Position numbers and translations under genes: made by a program. Positions 1 through 9,784 of a DNA stretch of 64,000 bases are shown here, in pieces. Within the stretch, counting starts at the first letter, position 1; each line of letters opens with the position of its first letter. The stretch is from Nocardioides acrostichi (GTDB taxonomy: Bacteria > Actinomycetota > Actinomycetes > Propionibacteriales > Nocardioidaceae), in NCBI RefSeq assembly GCF_015319165.1, contig NZ_JADIVZ010000003.1, positions 290,356-354,355 on the forward strand. The letters are read 5' to 3'. Under the pieces are notes generated by a model that ran no database searches, was not told the DNA's origin, and saw only the letters and a list, made by a program, of their open reading frames with translations.

Positions 1-2580
1 GCCGACGAGGTCGAGCACGTGGAGCACCCCAAGGACGGCGTCACCATCACCTGGGACACCGACGGCGTCCCGCACGTGCAGGGGCGCACGACCAAAGACG
101 TCGCCTACGGTGCCGGCGTCGCGAACGCCGAGACCAGGATGTTCCTCACCGACGTCCTGCGGCACACCGGCGAGGCCCGGATGGCCGAGTTCGTCGGGCC
201 CACCGACGCCGACATCGCGCAGGACGCCGCGCAGCTGCGGGTCGCGGCCTACACCAAGGCGCAGTTGAATCGGCAGATCACGCGGCTGGTGCACCGCTCA
301 CCGCAGGCGGCCCGGCTGGTGCGCTCCCTCGACGGCTACATCGCGGGAATGAACGCGACCCAGGAGAGGCTGTGCCCGGCCACGACACCGAGTGTCCCGC
401 TGCCCGGCAGCCTGGGGCTCGGCTTCGGGGCGGACTGTCCGGTCGAGTACGCAGCCCTCCAGCGTCCGCCGCAGCCCTACACCCGTGCCGACATCGTGTC
501 GATCGCCAGCCTCGTGGGCGGGATCTTCGGCACCGGCGGGGGCGGGCAGTACACCAACGCGATCTGGCTCCAGCAGCTCCAGGAGCGCTTCGGTGCCCGG
601 GTGGGCAAGCGGATGTACGAGGACCTGCGCGAGAAGCAGGATCCCGAGGCGCCGGTCACGACCACCCTGCGGTTCCCCTACGGCGGTGGGCCACACGTGC
701 ACCCCGACCGCCCCGGCGTCGCGATGCCCGACCTGCACCCGAAGGCTCAGGCGCTCGCCACCGGAGCCCTGGTGAACGCCGACGGCTCGCTCTCGGCCCC
801 GCCGGCCGGCGCGGCCGGCAACCAGGGCAACGCCAGCACCACCGACCCGAAGGATCCGCCCTCCCGCACCGCCGACCAGGCCGCGGCCCGAGGCGCCGGC
901 ATGCTGCGCGCCTACGGCGTGAACCCGATCGCCGAGGCACACCAGATCCACGGCTCGCTGGAGCGTGCGATGGAAGGCGAGCTGGTCGGCATGAGCAACG
1001 CGCTGCTCGTCGACCGCCAGCACTCAGCGGGCCACCACCCGACCGCCGTCTTCGGTCCGCAGACCGGCTACTACGCACCACAGTTGCTCATGGAGGAGGA
1101 GTTGTCCGGGCCGCACACGCAGGCTCGTGGGGTGTCGTTCGCCGGCACCAACTTCGTGATCGAGCTCGGCCGCGGTGTCGACTACGCGTGGTCGGCGACC
1201 TCGCCGTACACCGACATCACCGACACCGTCGTGCAGCGCCTCTGCAACGCCGACGGCTCCGAGCCCAGCGTCACCTCCACCGCCTACGTGGACCGACGGG
1301 GGCGGTGTCGGCCCATGCACAGCTACGAGCACACCGAGACCGGACTGCCGACGCTGGCCGCCCAAGGCTCCCCGCAGCAGATCTCGTTCCTGGTGCTGCG
1401 CACCGACGAGGGCCTCGTGCGGCTGCGCACCACCGTCCGGGGCAAGCCGGTCGCGATCGTGCTCAAGCGGTCGACGTACATGCACGAGGTCGACTCCGTG
1501 CTCGGGTTCGTCGGACTCGACGACCCCGGCAAGGTGCACGATGCCCGAGGCTTCATGCGTCAGGCGTCGAAGATCCAGTACACCTTCAACTGGTACTACC
1601 TCGACGACCGCGACATCGCCTATTACTCCTCGGCCCGGCTGCCGCGTCGCGCTCCCGGCACCGACCTGGACCTGCCCCGTTGGGGTTCGGCCCGCTTCGA
1701 CTGGCGCGGCTACGTCGGCTTCGCCGGCCACCCGCACGAGATCGACCCGCCCAAGGGCTACATCGTCAACTGGAACAACAAGCTCGCGCGCGGCTTCGCG
1801 TCGTCGTCGCAGGTCTACGGCGACGGCTCGGTCTATCGCAGCCGCACGCTCGAGGACCGCCTGCGAGATCTCGTACGGCGTGGCGGCGTGCACCGCTCCG
1901 ACCTGGTCGGCGCCATGATGGACGCCGCCACCGTCGACGTCCGCGGCGCCTACGTGCTGCCCGACGTGCTCGAGGTGATCGGCAAGCCGCAGGATCCTCA
2001 GGACGCCGCCGCGGTGCGTGCGCTGCGCTCGTGGGTGCGCTCCGGTGCCCACCGGGTAGACCGCGACCGTCGGGACGGTTACGCGCACCAGTCCGCGATC
2101 GACGTGTTCGACACGTGGTGGGATCCGGACGACATGGGGGCGGGCTGCTCGCCCGACTGCGGGTTCACGTTGCCCGAGGACGCCCTCCGGCACGGCCTGG
2201 GCGACTACGTCGACACGCTCCCGGAGCCCATCGACGACCACCCTCGCGAGGGCATCGGCTCGGCCTTCAACGGAATCAGCTGGTACGGCTACCTCGACAA
2301 GGATCTGCGCACGACGCTGGGCCGACGCGTCCGGGGCGGGTACTCACGCTCCTACTGCGGCCCCCTCCCGGTCTGCCGCCGCGAGCTGCGCGCCTCCTTC
2401 CACGCCGCCGTCGCGCAGGCGCTCGCCGACCAGGACGCGACCTCGGTCGACCAGCTCACCTACGACAAGTCGCGCGACGACATCGTCTCGGTCGCCGGCG
2501 GGGTCGTCGGAGTGCGGCCGATCGACTGGCAGAACCGGCCCACCTTCCAGCAGGTGGTGAGGTTCACCGGTCACCGGTGA
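1..2580 (+). CDS. Penicillin acylase family protein (N-terminal hydrolase), 5' end outside window
   Basis: The frame is open from base 1, so the true start, and probably a signal peptide, lie to the left. A GTG at 19 is only an internal candidate. The protein of about 855 residues has the layout of penicillin/cephalosporin acylases, which are Ntn hydrolases that split into two chains and cleave amide bonds, usually outside the membrane. The likely nucleophile is the serine in the GMSNALLVD stretch (residue 326 counted from 19), corresponding to the SNxW/SNAW signature at the start of the beta chain. It is followed by the family-typical GTNFVIELG and AWSATSPYTDITD segments. The residue before the serine is Met, not the common Gly. 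The substrate cannot be told; acyl-homoserine lactones and beta-lactams are both possible. Confidence 0.8.
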   Translation, partial: ADEVEHVEHPKDGVTITWDTDGVPHVQGRTTKDVAYGAGVANAETRMFLTDVLRHTGEARMAEFVGPTDADIAQDAAQLRVAAYTKAQLNRQITRLVHRSPQAARLVRSLDGYIAGMNATQERLCPATTPSVPLPGSLGLGFGADCPVEYAALQRPPQPYTRADIVSIASLVGGIFGTGGGGQYTNAIWLQQLQERFGARVGKRMYEDLREKQDPEAPVTTTLRFPYGGGPHVHPDRPGVAMPDLHPKAQALATGALVNADGSLSAPPAGAAGNQGNASTTDPKDPPSRTADQAAARGAGMLRAYGVNPIAEAHQIHGSLERAMEGELVGMSNALLVDRQHSAGHHPTAVFGPQTGYYAPQLLMEEELSGPHTQARGVSFAGTNFVIELGRGVDYAWSATSPYTDITDTVVQRLCNADGSEPSVTSTAYVDRRGRCRPMHSYEHTETGLPTLAAQGSPQQISFLVLRTDEGLVRLRTTVRGKPVAIVLKRSTYMHEVDSVLGFVGLDDPGKVHDARGFMRQASKIQYTFNWYYLDDRDIAYYSSARLPRRAPGTDLDLPRWGSARFDWRGYVGFAGHPHEIDPPKGYIVNWNNKLARGFASSSQVYGDGSVYRSRTLEDRLRDLVRRGGVHRSDLVGAMMDAATVDVRGAYVLPDVLEVIGKPQDPQDAAAVRALRSWVRSGAHRVDRDRRDGYAHQSAIDVFDTWWDPDDMGAGCSPDCGFTLPEDALRHGLGDYVDTLPEPIDDHPREGIGSAFNGISWYGYLDKDLRTTLGRRVRGGYSRSYCGPLPVCRRELRASFHAAVAQALADQDATSVDQLTYDKSRDDIVSVAGGVVGVRPIDWQNRPTFQQVVRFTGHR

Positions 2581-2601
2581 GACCCGAGCCCGTGGAGCCT
2601 C

Positions 2602-2607
2602 TAGGGT
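2602..2607 (+). promoter_or_regulatory. -10 box TAGGGT for the DUF808 gene
   Basis: TAGGGT lies exactly 6 nt before the ATG at 2614, so transcription would begin at or next to the start codon. This spacing recurs throughout the window. Confidence 0.5.
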
Positions 2608-2613
2608 TTCGCC

Positions 2614-3564
2614 ATGGCCGGTGGACTCTTCGCCCTGCTCGACGACGTGGCGGCACTCGCGCGCCTGGCGGCGGCGTCCGTCGACGACGTCGGGGCGGCG
2701 GCGGGTCGCGCCAGCGCCAAGGCGGCCGGTGTGGTGGTCGACGACACCGCCGTGACGCCGCAGTACGTGCAGGGCGTGGCCGCGGAGCGCGAGCTGCCGA
2801 TCATCAAGAAGATCGCGATCGGCTCGATCCGCAACAAACTGCTCATCATCCTGCCCGTGGCGATGGTCGCCAGCCAGTTCGTGCCCTGGATCCTCACGCC
2901 GATCCTCATGCTCGGCGGCACGTACCTGAGCTTCGAGGGTGCCGAGAAGCTGTGGGAGAAGTTCGGCCCCGGCCATCACGGCCCCGACGAGCGCGCCGAC
3001 GAGTCGGACGCCGGGGGAGACCCCGCCGAGACGGAGAAGAGGCTCGTGGGGAGCGCTGTGCGCACCGACCTCATCCTCTCTGCCGAGATCATGGTCATCT
3101 CGCTCAACGAGGTGACCGACGAGCCGTTCCTCGCCCGAGCCGCGATCCTCGTCGTGGTGGCGCTCCTCATCACCGTGCTGGTCTACGGCGTGGTGGCCCT
3201 GATCGTGAAGATGGACGACGCCGGCCTGCACCTCGCGCAGCGCGACAGCCCGGCGGTGCAGCGGCTGGGTCGTGGCATGGTGCACGCGATGCCCGGCCTG
3301 CTCGCGACCATCGCGGCGGTCGGCACCGTGGCGATGCTGTGGGTCGGCGGGCACATCCTGCTGGTGGGCGCCGACGACCTCGGCTGGCACCACCCCTACG
3401 AGTTCGTGCACCATGTCGAGCACGCCGTGCACGAGGCCGCCGGCGCCCTGGGCGGGGTGCTCGGGTGGCTCACCAACACCGCGTTCTCGGCCGTCGCCGG
3501 GCTGATCGTGGGTGCCGTCGTCGTCGCGGTCATGCACGTGGTGCCGCGTCGCGGGGCCCACTGA
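2614..3564 (+). CDS. DUF808 (YedI-like) inner-membrane protein
   Basis: This 316-residue protein begins MAGGLFALLDD and continues through the conserved soluble opening of DUF808 proteins (D-D-V-A-A-L-A followed by K-x-A-G-V-V-x-D-D). Four hydrophobic stretches are visible, near residues 76-105, 175-200, 228-255 and 290-312. The family is widespread and membrane-embedded, with no established biochemical function. The ATG at 2614 is preceded by a TAGGGT box 6 nt away and no ribosome binding site, which fits leaderless expression. It lies 33 bp after the acylase gene, with its own apparent promoter. Confidence 0.8.
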   Translation: MAGGLFALLDDVAALARLAAASVDDVGAAAGRASAKAAGVVVDDTAVTPQYVQGVAAERELPIIKKIAIGSIRNKLLIILPVAMVASQFVPWILTPILMLGGTYLSFEGAEKLWEKFGPGHHGPDERADESDAGGDPAETEKRLVGSAVRTDLILSAEIMVISLNEVTDEPFLARAAILVVVALLITVLVYGVVALIVKMDDAGLHLAQRDSPAVQRLGRGMVHAMPGLLATIAAVGTVAMLWVGGHILLVGADDLGWHHPYEFVHHVEHAVHEAAGALGGVLGWLTNTAFSAVAGLIVGAVVVAVMHVVPRRGAH

Positions 3565-3585
3565 CCACCCCTGGACGCTGACGAC

Positions 3586-4506
3586 GTGCTGCCCGACCTC
3601 GACCTGCTGCGCCTGCTGGTGCGGGTCGACCGCCTCGGCAGCATCGGTGCCGCCGCCCGCGCGAGCGGCGTGAGCCAGCAGGCTGCCTCGGAGCGCCTGC
3701 GTCGCCTGGAGGAACAGACGGGGCTCGTGCTCCTGGTGCGGCGACCGTCCGGTACCCAGACGACCGACGCCGGCCGTCTCCTCGTCGACTGGAGCACCGA
3801 CCTGGTGGAGCGGGCCGCCCACGTCGAGACCGCCCTGGCGGCCCTGCGCGAGCGGGCCCAGGGTCATCTGCGGGTGCACGCCAGCATGACCGTGGCCGAG
3901 AGCCTGTTGCCGCCCGTGCTGGTGAGGCTGCGCGAGGAGCGGGACGTGCGGGTGCGGCTGCACGCCACCAACACCGCTGCGGTGCTCGAGGCGGTGCGCG
4001 CCGGTGCGACCGACCTCGGGTTCGTCGAGGGGCCCAGCGACCTCACCGGGCTGGGCAGCCGGGTCGTGGGGGGAGACGAGCTCGTCGTCGTCGCGCATCC
4101 CCACGATGCTTGGGCACGCCGCGCCCGGCCGCTCGCCGCAGACGAGCTGGCCGCGCGCCCCCTGACCTCGCGGGAGTCCGGGTCGGGCACGCGCGCCACC
4201 TGGGAGGCGGCCCTCGCGGCGGCCGGTCAGCCGGGCTGCGAGCCTTCGGTGGAGCTGCACACCACGACCTCGCTGCTGGCGCACGTCGCGTCGGGCGGAG
4301 CCCCGGGCGTCGTGAGCCGTCGCTCGGCGGAGCGTGACGTCGAGTCCGGCCTCGTGGTCGTCGTGCCGGTGAGCGGGATCGACCTGGGGCGTCCCTTCGT
4401 GGCCGTGTGGGGCGGACGTGACGGCGACCGGCGTCCGGAGGTCGAGACGCTGCTCGCGGTACTCGGCGAGCAGGCCCGCCGGAGCACGCGCTCCGCCGGG
4501 ATCTGA
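3586..4506 (+). CDS. LysR family transcriptional regulator
   Basis: This 306-residue protein has an N-terminal winged helix-turn-helix (about residues 4-62, with S-I-G-A-A-A-R-A-S-G-V-S-Q-Q-A-A-S in the recognition region) and a substrate-binding effector domain from about residue 90. The arrangement and length are those of LysR-type regulators. It starts with GTG 21 bp after the DUF808 gene. The transporter gene follows directly on the same strand, so it may regulate that gene or itself, possibly through the inverted repeat at 4534-4551. The effector is unknown. Confidence 0.85.
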   Translation: MLPDLDLLRLLVRVDRLGSIGAAARASGVSQQAASERLRRLEEQTGLVLLVRRPSGTQTTDAGRLLVDWSTDLVERAAHVETALAALRERAQGHLRVHASMTVAESLLPPVLVRLREERDVRVRLHATNTAAVLEAVRAGATDLGFVEGPSDLTGLGSRVVGGDELVVVAHPHDAWARRARPLAADELAARPLTSRESGSGTRATWEAALAAAGQPGCEPSVELHTTTSLLAHVASGGAPGVVSRRSAERDVESGLVVVVPVSGIDLGRPFVAVWGGRDGDRRPEVETLLAVLGEQARRSTRSAGI

Positions 4507-4533
4507 GTGCCTCAGGTCCGGCCCACAGGTTCA

Positions 4534-4551
4534 CCTTGTGGCCTCACAAGG
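4534..4551. promoter_or_regulatory. Perfect inverted repeat between the LysR gene and the TDT transporter
   Basis: CCTTGTG-GCCT-CACAAGG has 7-bp perfect arms and a 4-nt centre. It sits 27 bp after the regulator stop codon. It could be an operator or a weak terminator hairpin. No run of T follows, which slightly favours an operator. Confidence 0.4.
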
Positions 4552-4596
4552 CGCCGGTCCCTACTGCTCCGAGGGGTTCTCGACGAGCGTGGCGGG

Positions 4597-5742
4597 GTGA
4601 CCACGACCGCCCTCCCCGCGAGCCGTCCCGCGACCCCGTCAGCACCGCCCGAGCGGGCCGGCCGACGACCCGTCACCCCTCTGCCCCCAGTGGGGCCTGC
4701 CTGGTTCCCGGTCACGATGGGCACGGGCATCCTCGCCACGCTCCTGGAGACGAACGCCGCCTCGGCCGATGCACTTCACCCGGCGGCGGTCGTCGTGCTC
4801 GTCCTGGCGTGGGTCGCGCTGCTCGGGTTGAGCCTCGGGTACGGCATGCGCGTCGCCCGCGACACCCGCGCCCTGACCTCCACCCTCACCGATCCGGCGG
4901 TGCTGCCGCTGTGGGGCACCGTGGCGATGGGGCTGCTCGCCGTCGGAGCGGCCACCCTCACGGTCGTACCGACCGTCGCGGCCGCCGCGACGAGTGCCGC
5001 AGTGGTCGTCGACGCCGTGCTCTGGACGCTCGGCACCGGGCTCGGCCTGGCCACGGCCTTCGGTTTCGCCGTCGTGCTCATGCGCCGGCACGCCGGCCCG
5101 CCGACCCCGGTGTGGGGTCTGCCGATCGTGCCGCCGATGGTCTCCGCGACCACCGGGGCCTCGCTGGTGCCGCACCTGGGTGGGACCGGGGCCCGCTTCG
5201 CCCTCGTGCTGGTCGCCTCGGCGTGCTTCGCCGTCGCCGCCACCTTCGGCGTGCTGGTCTTCGGCCTCGCCTACCACCACCACTGGCGCGTCACCCCCCT
5301 CACGGTCGCGGCCGCGGCGTCCTCGTGGATCCCGCTCGGCATCGTCGGCCAGTCGACCGCAGCGGCCCAGGCCATCGCCAGCCAGGCCGAGAGCCTGCTC
5401 ACCCCGGCCGCCGCGGCCGCCGCGCACACCGCGGCCGACGCCTACGGCAGCGCCGCACTCGTCGTCGGTGTGCCGCTCGTGGCCTACGCGGTGGTCGTCA
5501 CCGCCCGCGGGTTCCGGCACCGCATGCCCTTCGCTCCCGGATGGTGGGCGCTCACGTTCCCGATCGGCACCATCGCCCTCGGCTCCCACCTGCTCGGTGC
5601 GGCCACCGGCTCGGCGCTCGCCACGCTCGTCGGCTGGACGGCGCTCGCCACGCTCGCGGGCACCTGGGCGCTGTGCGTGTCGGCGACACTGCTCGCCACG
5701 GTGCGCATCCTGCAGGCGCGAGGATTGCCGGATCGTCGGTGA
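4597..5742 (+). CDS. TDT family (TehA/Mae1-like) membrane transporter
   Basis: The protein of about 381 residues has nine to ten hydrophobic segments and the TDT hallmark near its N-terminus, G-P-A-W-F-P-V-T-M-G-T-G-I-L. The family (TehA, Mae1, SLAC1) moves dicarboxylates, sulfite or other anions, or confers tellurite tolerance. The frame is also open from a GTG at 4507 abutting the LysR stop. GTG 4597 is preferred because the intervening 30 codons are atypical and would run through the inverted repeat at 4534-4551. The LysR neighbour suggests inducible expression. The substrate cannot be deduced. Confidence 0.75.
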   Translation: MTTTALPASRPATPSAPPERAGRRPVTPLPPVGPAWFPVTMGTGILATLLETNAASADALHPAAVVVLVLAWVALLGLSLGYGMRVARDTRALTSTLTDPAVLPLWGTVAMGLLAVGAATLTVVPTVAAAATSAAVVVDAVLWTLGTGLGLATAFGFAVVLMRRHAGPPTPVWGLPIVPPMVSATTGASLVPHLGGTGARFALVLVASACFAVAATFGVLVFGLAYHHHWRVTPLTVAAAASSWIPLGIVGQSTAAAQAIASQAESLLTPAAAAAAHTAADAYGSAALVVGVPLVAYAVVVTARGFRHRMPFAPGWWALTFPIGTIALGSHLLGAATGSALATLVGWTALATLAGTWALCVSATLLATVRILQARGLPDRR

Positions 5743-5755
5743 GGCGACCTATCGT
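5726..5755 (+). promoter_or_regulatory. Putative sigma-A type promoter of ahcY
   Basis: TTGCCG (5726-5731) and TATCGT (5750-5755) are separated by 18 bp. A start near 5762 would leave a leader of about 80 nt before ahcY. I looked for the conserved core of an SAH riboswitch in this leader and could not recognise it. Confidence 0.4.
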
Positions 5756-5841
5756 GACCGGGAAGGTCCGCGCGGGAGATCCCGACGACGCGCAGATGCG
5801 CGGCGCAGGCCACGCACCGCACCCATGAGGAGACGTCAACC

Positions 5842-7293
<1,452 letters not shown>

Positions 7294-7320
7294 TCGACCC
7301 AGCGCAGACACATGCTGCGG

Positions 7321-7359
7321 GCGGGGCCCGACACGGCCGAGCGCCGGGTCGGGCCCCGC
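7321..7359 (+). terminator. Hairpin terminator after ahcY
   Basis: GCGGGGCCCGAC (7321-7332) and GTCGGGCCCCGC (7348-7359) are perfect 12-bp arms around a 15-nt loop, placed between ahcY and mtrA. There is no strong U tract, as is common in high-GC actinobacteria. Confidence 0.7.
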
Positions 7360-7379
7360 TCTCAGACTGAGGGTGCAAG

Positions 7380-8099
7380 ATGGACGCCATGAGTGAGGCA
7401 GGAGCGCAGGACTACGCCACCAAGGGGCGGGTTCTGGTGGTCGACGACGACGCATCGTTGGCCGAGATGCTCACGATCGTGCTGCGCCAGGAGGGATTCG
7501 ACTCCCGCATGTGCACCCGGGGCGACGAGGCGATGGAGGTCTTTCGCGAATATCGGCCCGACGTCGTCCTGCTCGACCTCATGCTGCCCGGGCGCGACGG
7601 CATCGACGTGTGCAAGGAGATCCGCGCCGAGTCCGGGGTGCCCATCGTGATGCTCACCGCGAAGGGCGACACGGTCGACGTGGTCGTGGGGCTGGAGTCG
7701 GGGGCCGACGACTACGTGGTCAAGCCGTTCAAGCCCAAGGAGCTCGTGGCGCGCATCCGTGCCCGCGTGCGTCGGTTCGACGCGGCCACGCAGACCGAGA
7801 CGCTCCAGGTCGGCGATCTCGCCATCGACGTCGCCGGGCACCGCGTCAGCCGCGGGGGGCAGCCCATCGGCCTCACGCCGCTGGAGTTCGACCTGTTGGT
7901 GTGCCTGGCTCGCAAGCCGTGGCAGGTGTTCACCCGCGAGGTGCTGCTCGAGCAGGTGTGGGGCTACCGCCACGCCGCCGACACCCGCCTGGTCAACGTG
8001 CACGTGCAGCGGTTGCGCTCGAAGGTCGAGCACGACCCCGAGAACCCCGAGATCGTGCTCACCGTCCGCGGCGTCGGCTACAAGGCCGGCGCGGCCTGA
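7380..8099 (+). CDS. mtrA: Two-component response regulator MtrA
   Basis: This OmpR-type regulator of 239 residues has a receiver domain (about residues 16-128, phospho-acceptor Asp66 in VVLLDLMLPG) and a winged-helix DNA-binding domain ending TVRGVGYKAG. MtrA controls cell-division, cell-wall and replication genes in actinobacteria. The gene order mtrA-mtrB-lpqB confirms the identity. Two start codons are possible: ATG 7380 or ATG 7389 (MSEAGAQ). The first is closer to a purine-rich GAGGGTGCAAG. Confidence 0.95.
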   Translation: MDAMSEAGAQDYATKGRVLVVDDDASLAEMLTIVLRQEGFDSRMCTRGDEAMEVFREYRPDVVLLDLMLPGRDGIDVCKEIRAESGVPIVMLTAKGDTVDVVVGLESGADDYVVKPFKPKELVARIRARVRRFDAATQTETLQVGDLAIDVAGHRVSRGGQPIGLTPLEFDLLVCLARKPWQVFTREVLLEQVWGYRHAADTRLVNVHVQRLRSKVEHDPENPEIVLTVRGVGYKAGAA

Positions 8100-8113
8100 G
8101 CGCGAGCGACACC

Positions 8114-9784
8114 GTGACCGGCTCGGTCGGGATCCTCGGCCGATCCTCGATGACGCGCGTGGTGCGCAGGCCGTTCACCTTCTGGCGCCGCTCCATCCAG
8201 GCGCGCGTGGTCGCCAGCACCCTGGTGCTCACCATCGTGGTGGTGGGGGTCGTGGGCATGCTGTTGCTGCGCCAGACGCGCGACGGTCTGCTCGACAACC
8301 GGGTCGACGCGGCCCTCGCGGAGACCACCAACGAGACGCAGGATGCACGCAACCGCCTGGAGTCGGCCCTGCTCTCCGACGTCGACGCCGCCCAGCAGCA
8401 GCGAGAACTGGTCGAGCCGATCATCCAGCGCGGCCTGACCCGCAACTTCTCCGTGCTGCTCGTCGGCCCGGTGGGCTCGGCGTCTGGCCGGCCCGCCGCC
8501 GGAGGGTCGACCTACACCTTCGGCCTCGATCGCTCCTCGGTTCCGGCCGACCTCGTGGCGCACTTCTCCGAGCCGGCCGACATGGCGTGGACCTACACGA
8601 CGATCCGCCGCTTCGACACCGCCACCGACACGGCCTCTACCGAACCGGGCATCGCGGTGGGCACGCAGTTGACCCTGCCGGCCGACGGCCGCACCTACAC
8701 CCTCTACCTGCTCTTCCCGACCACAGGTGAGCAGCAGACCCTCGACCTGGTCACCCGGGCCCTCCTCACCGCAGCCATCCTCCTGGTCGTGCTGGTCGGT
8801 GGGGTCGCCTGGTTGGTGACCCGACAGGTCGTCACCCCGATCACGATGGCGCGCAGGGTCGCGGAGCGCCTGGCCGCGGGCCAGCTCGAGGAGCGCCTCC
8901 AGGTGAGCGGAGAGGACGACCTCGCGCGACTGGCGACCTCGTTCAACCAGATGGCCAGCAACCTCGAGCGCCAGATCGGCCAGCTCGAGGAACTCAGCCG
9001 CGTGCAGCGACGCTTCGTCTCCGACGTCTCCCACGAACTCCGGACGCCGTTGACCACCGTGCGCATGGCCAGCGACGTGTTGCACGACGCCCGCGAGGAG
9101 TTCGACCCCGTGACCGCGCGCTCGGCGGAACTTCTCCAGACCGAGCTCGACCGGTTCGAGAGCCTGCTCGGCGACCTGCTGGAGATCAGCCGCTTCGACG
9201 CGCGCGCCGCCGTCCTCGAGGTCGACGATGTCAACCTGGTCGACGTGTGCCACCGGGTCGTGGAATCCACCCAGCCGCTGGCCGACCAACGCGGGGTGCG
9301 GCTGGAGGTGCACGCCGCCGTCGACCCCGTGCTGGCCGAGGCCGACGTGCGCCGCATCGACCGGATCGTGCGCAACCTCGTCAGCAACGGCATCGACCAC
9401 ACCGGCCCGCAAGGCCCCGGGGAGGAGCCACGCGTGGTGGTGACCGTGGCCGGTGACGACCACGCCGCGTCGATCACGGTGCGCGACCACGGGGTCGGCC
9501 TCGAGCCGGGACAGACCGCGCGCGTCTTCGACCGGTTCTGGCGAGCCGATCCTGCCCGTGCCCGGACCTCGGGCGGCACCGGCCTGGGCCTGTCGATCTC
9601 GCTCGAGGACGCCCACCTGCACGGCGGGTGGCTCCAGGCGTGGGGGCGACCCAAGGAGGGGGCGCAGTTCCGGCTGACCCTGCCGCGCCGGCAGGGCGTG
9701 GCGCTGCGGCGCAGCCCGCTGACGCTCATCCCCAGCGATCTCTCCGAGCGGCGGTCCGAGACGATGCGCCAGGAGTGGGTATGA
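8114..9784 (+). CDS. mtrB: Sensor histidine kinase MtrB
   Basis: The protein of about 556 residues (from GTG 8114; ATG 8150 is the alternative) has a first membrane helix near residues 32-56, an extracytoplasmic sensor region, a second helix (LLTAAILLVVLVGGVAWLV), HAMP, then the kinase core. His307 sits in the H box SDVSHELRTPLTT, followed by N box NLVSNGIDH and G box GTGLGLSIS. It phosphorylates MtrA. It follows mtrA by 14 bp and shares an ATGA overlap with lpqB, so the three are one translationally coupled operon. Confidence 0.93.
   Translation: MTGSVGILGRSSMTRVVRRPFTFWRRSIQARVVASTLVLTIVVVGVVGMLLLRQTRDGLLDNRVDAALAETTNETQDARNRLESALLSDVDAAQQQRELVEPIIQRGLTRNFSVLLVGPVGSASGRPAAGGSTYTFGLDRSSVPADLVAHFSEPADMAWTYTTIRRFDTATDTASTEPGIAVGTQLTLPADGRTYTLYLLFPTTGEQQTLDLVTRALLTAAILLVVLVGGVAWLVTRQVVTPITMARRVAERLAAGQLEERLQVSGEDDLARLATSFNQMASNLERQIGQLEELSRVQRRFVSDVSHELRTPLTTVRMASDVLHDAREEFDPVTARSAELLQTELDRFESLLGDLLEISRFDARAAVLEVDDVNLVDVCHRVVESTQPLADQRGVRLEVHAAVDPVLAEADVRRIDRIVRNLVSNGIDHTGPQGPGEEPRVVVTVAGDDHAASITVRDHGVGLEPGQTARVFDRFWRADPARARTSGGTGLGLSISLEDAHLHGGWLQAWGRPKEGAQFRLTLPRRQGVALRRSPLTLIPSDLSERRSETMRQEWV

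Noticed and set aside
2344..4284. 646-codon minus-strand frame opposite the DUF808 and LysR genes
   Set aside because: Arg/His/Gly-rich translation with no motifs. The plus strand carries two recognisable genes with sensible starts.
5756..5841. SAH riboswitch in the ahcY leader
   Set aside because: The leader is long enough, but I could not recognise the conserved core or pairing of the SAH element. A covariance search would decide.
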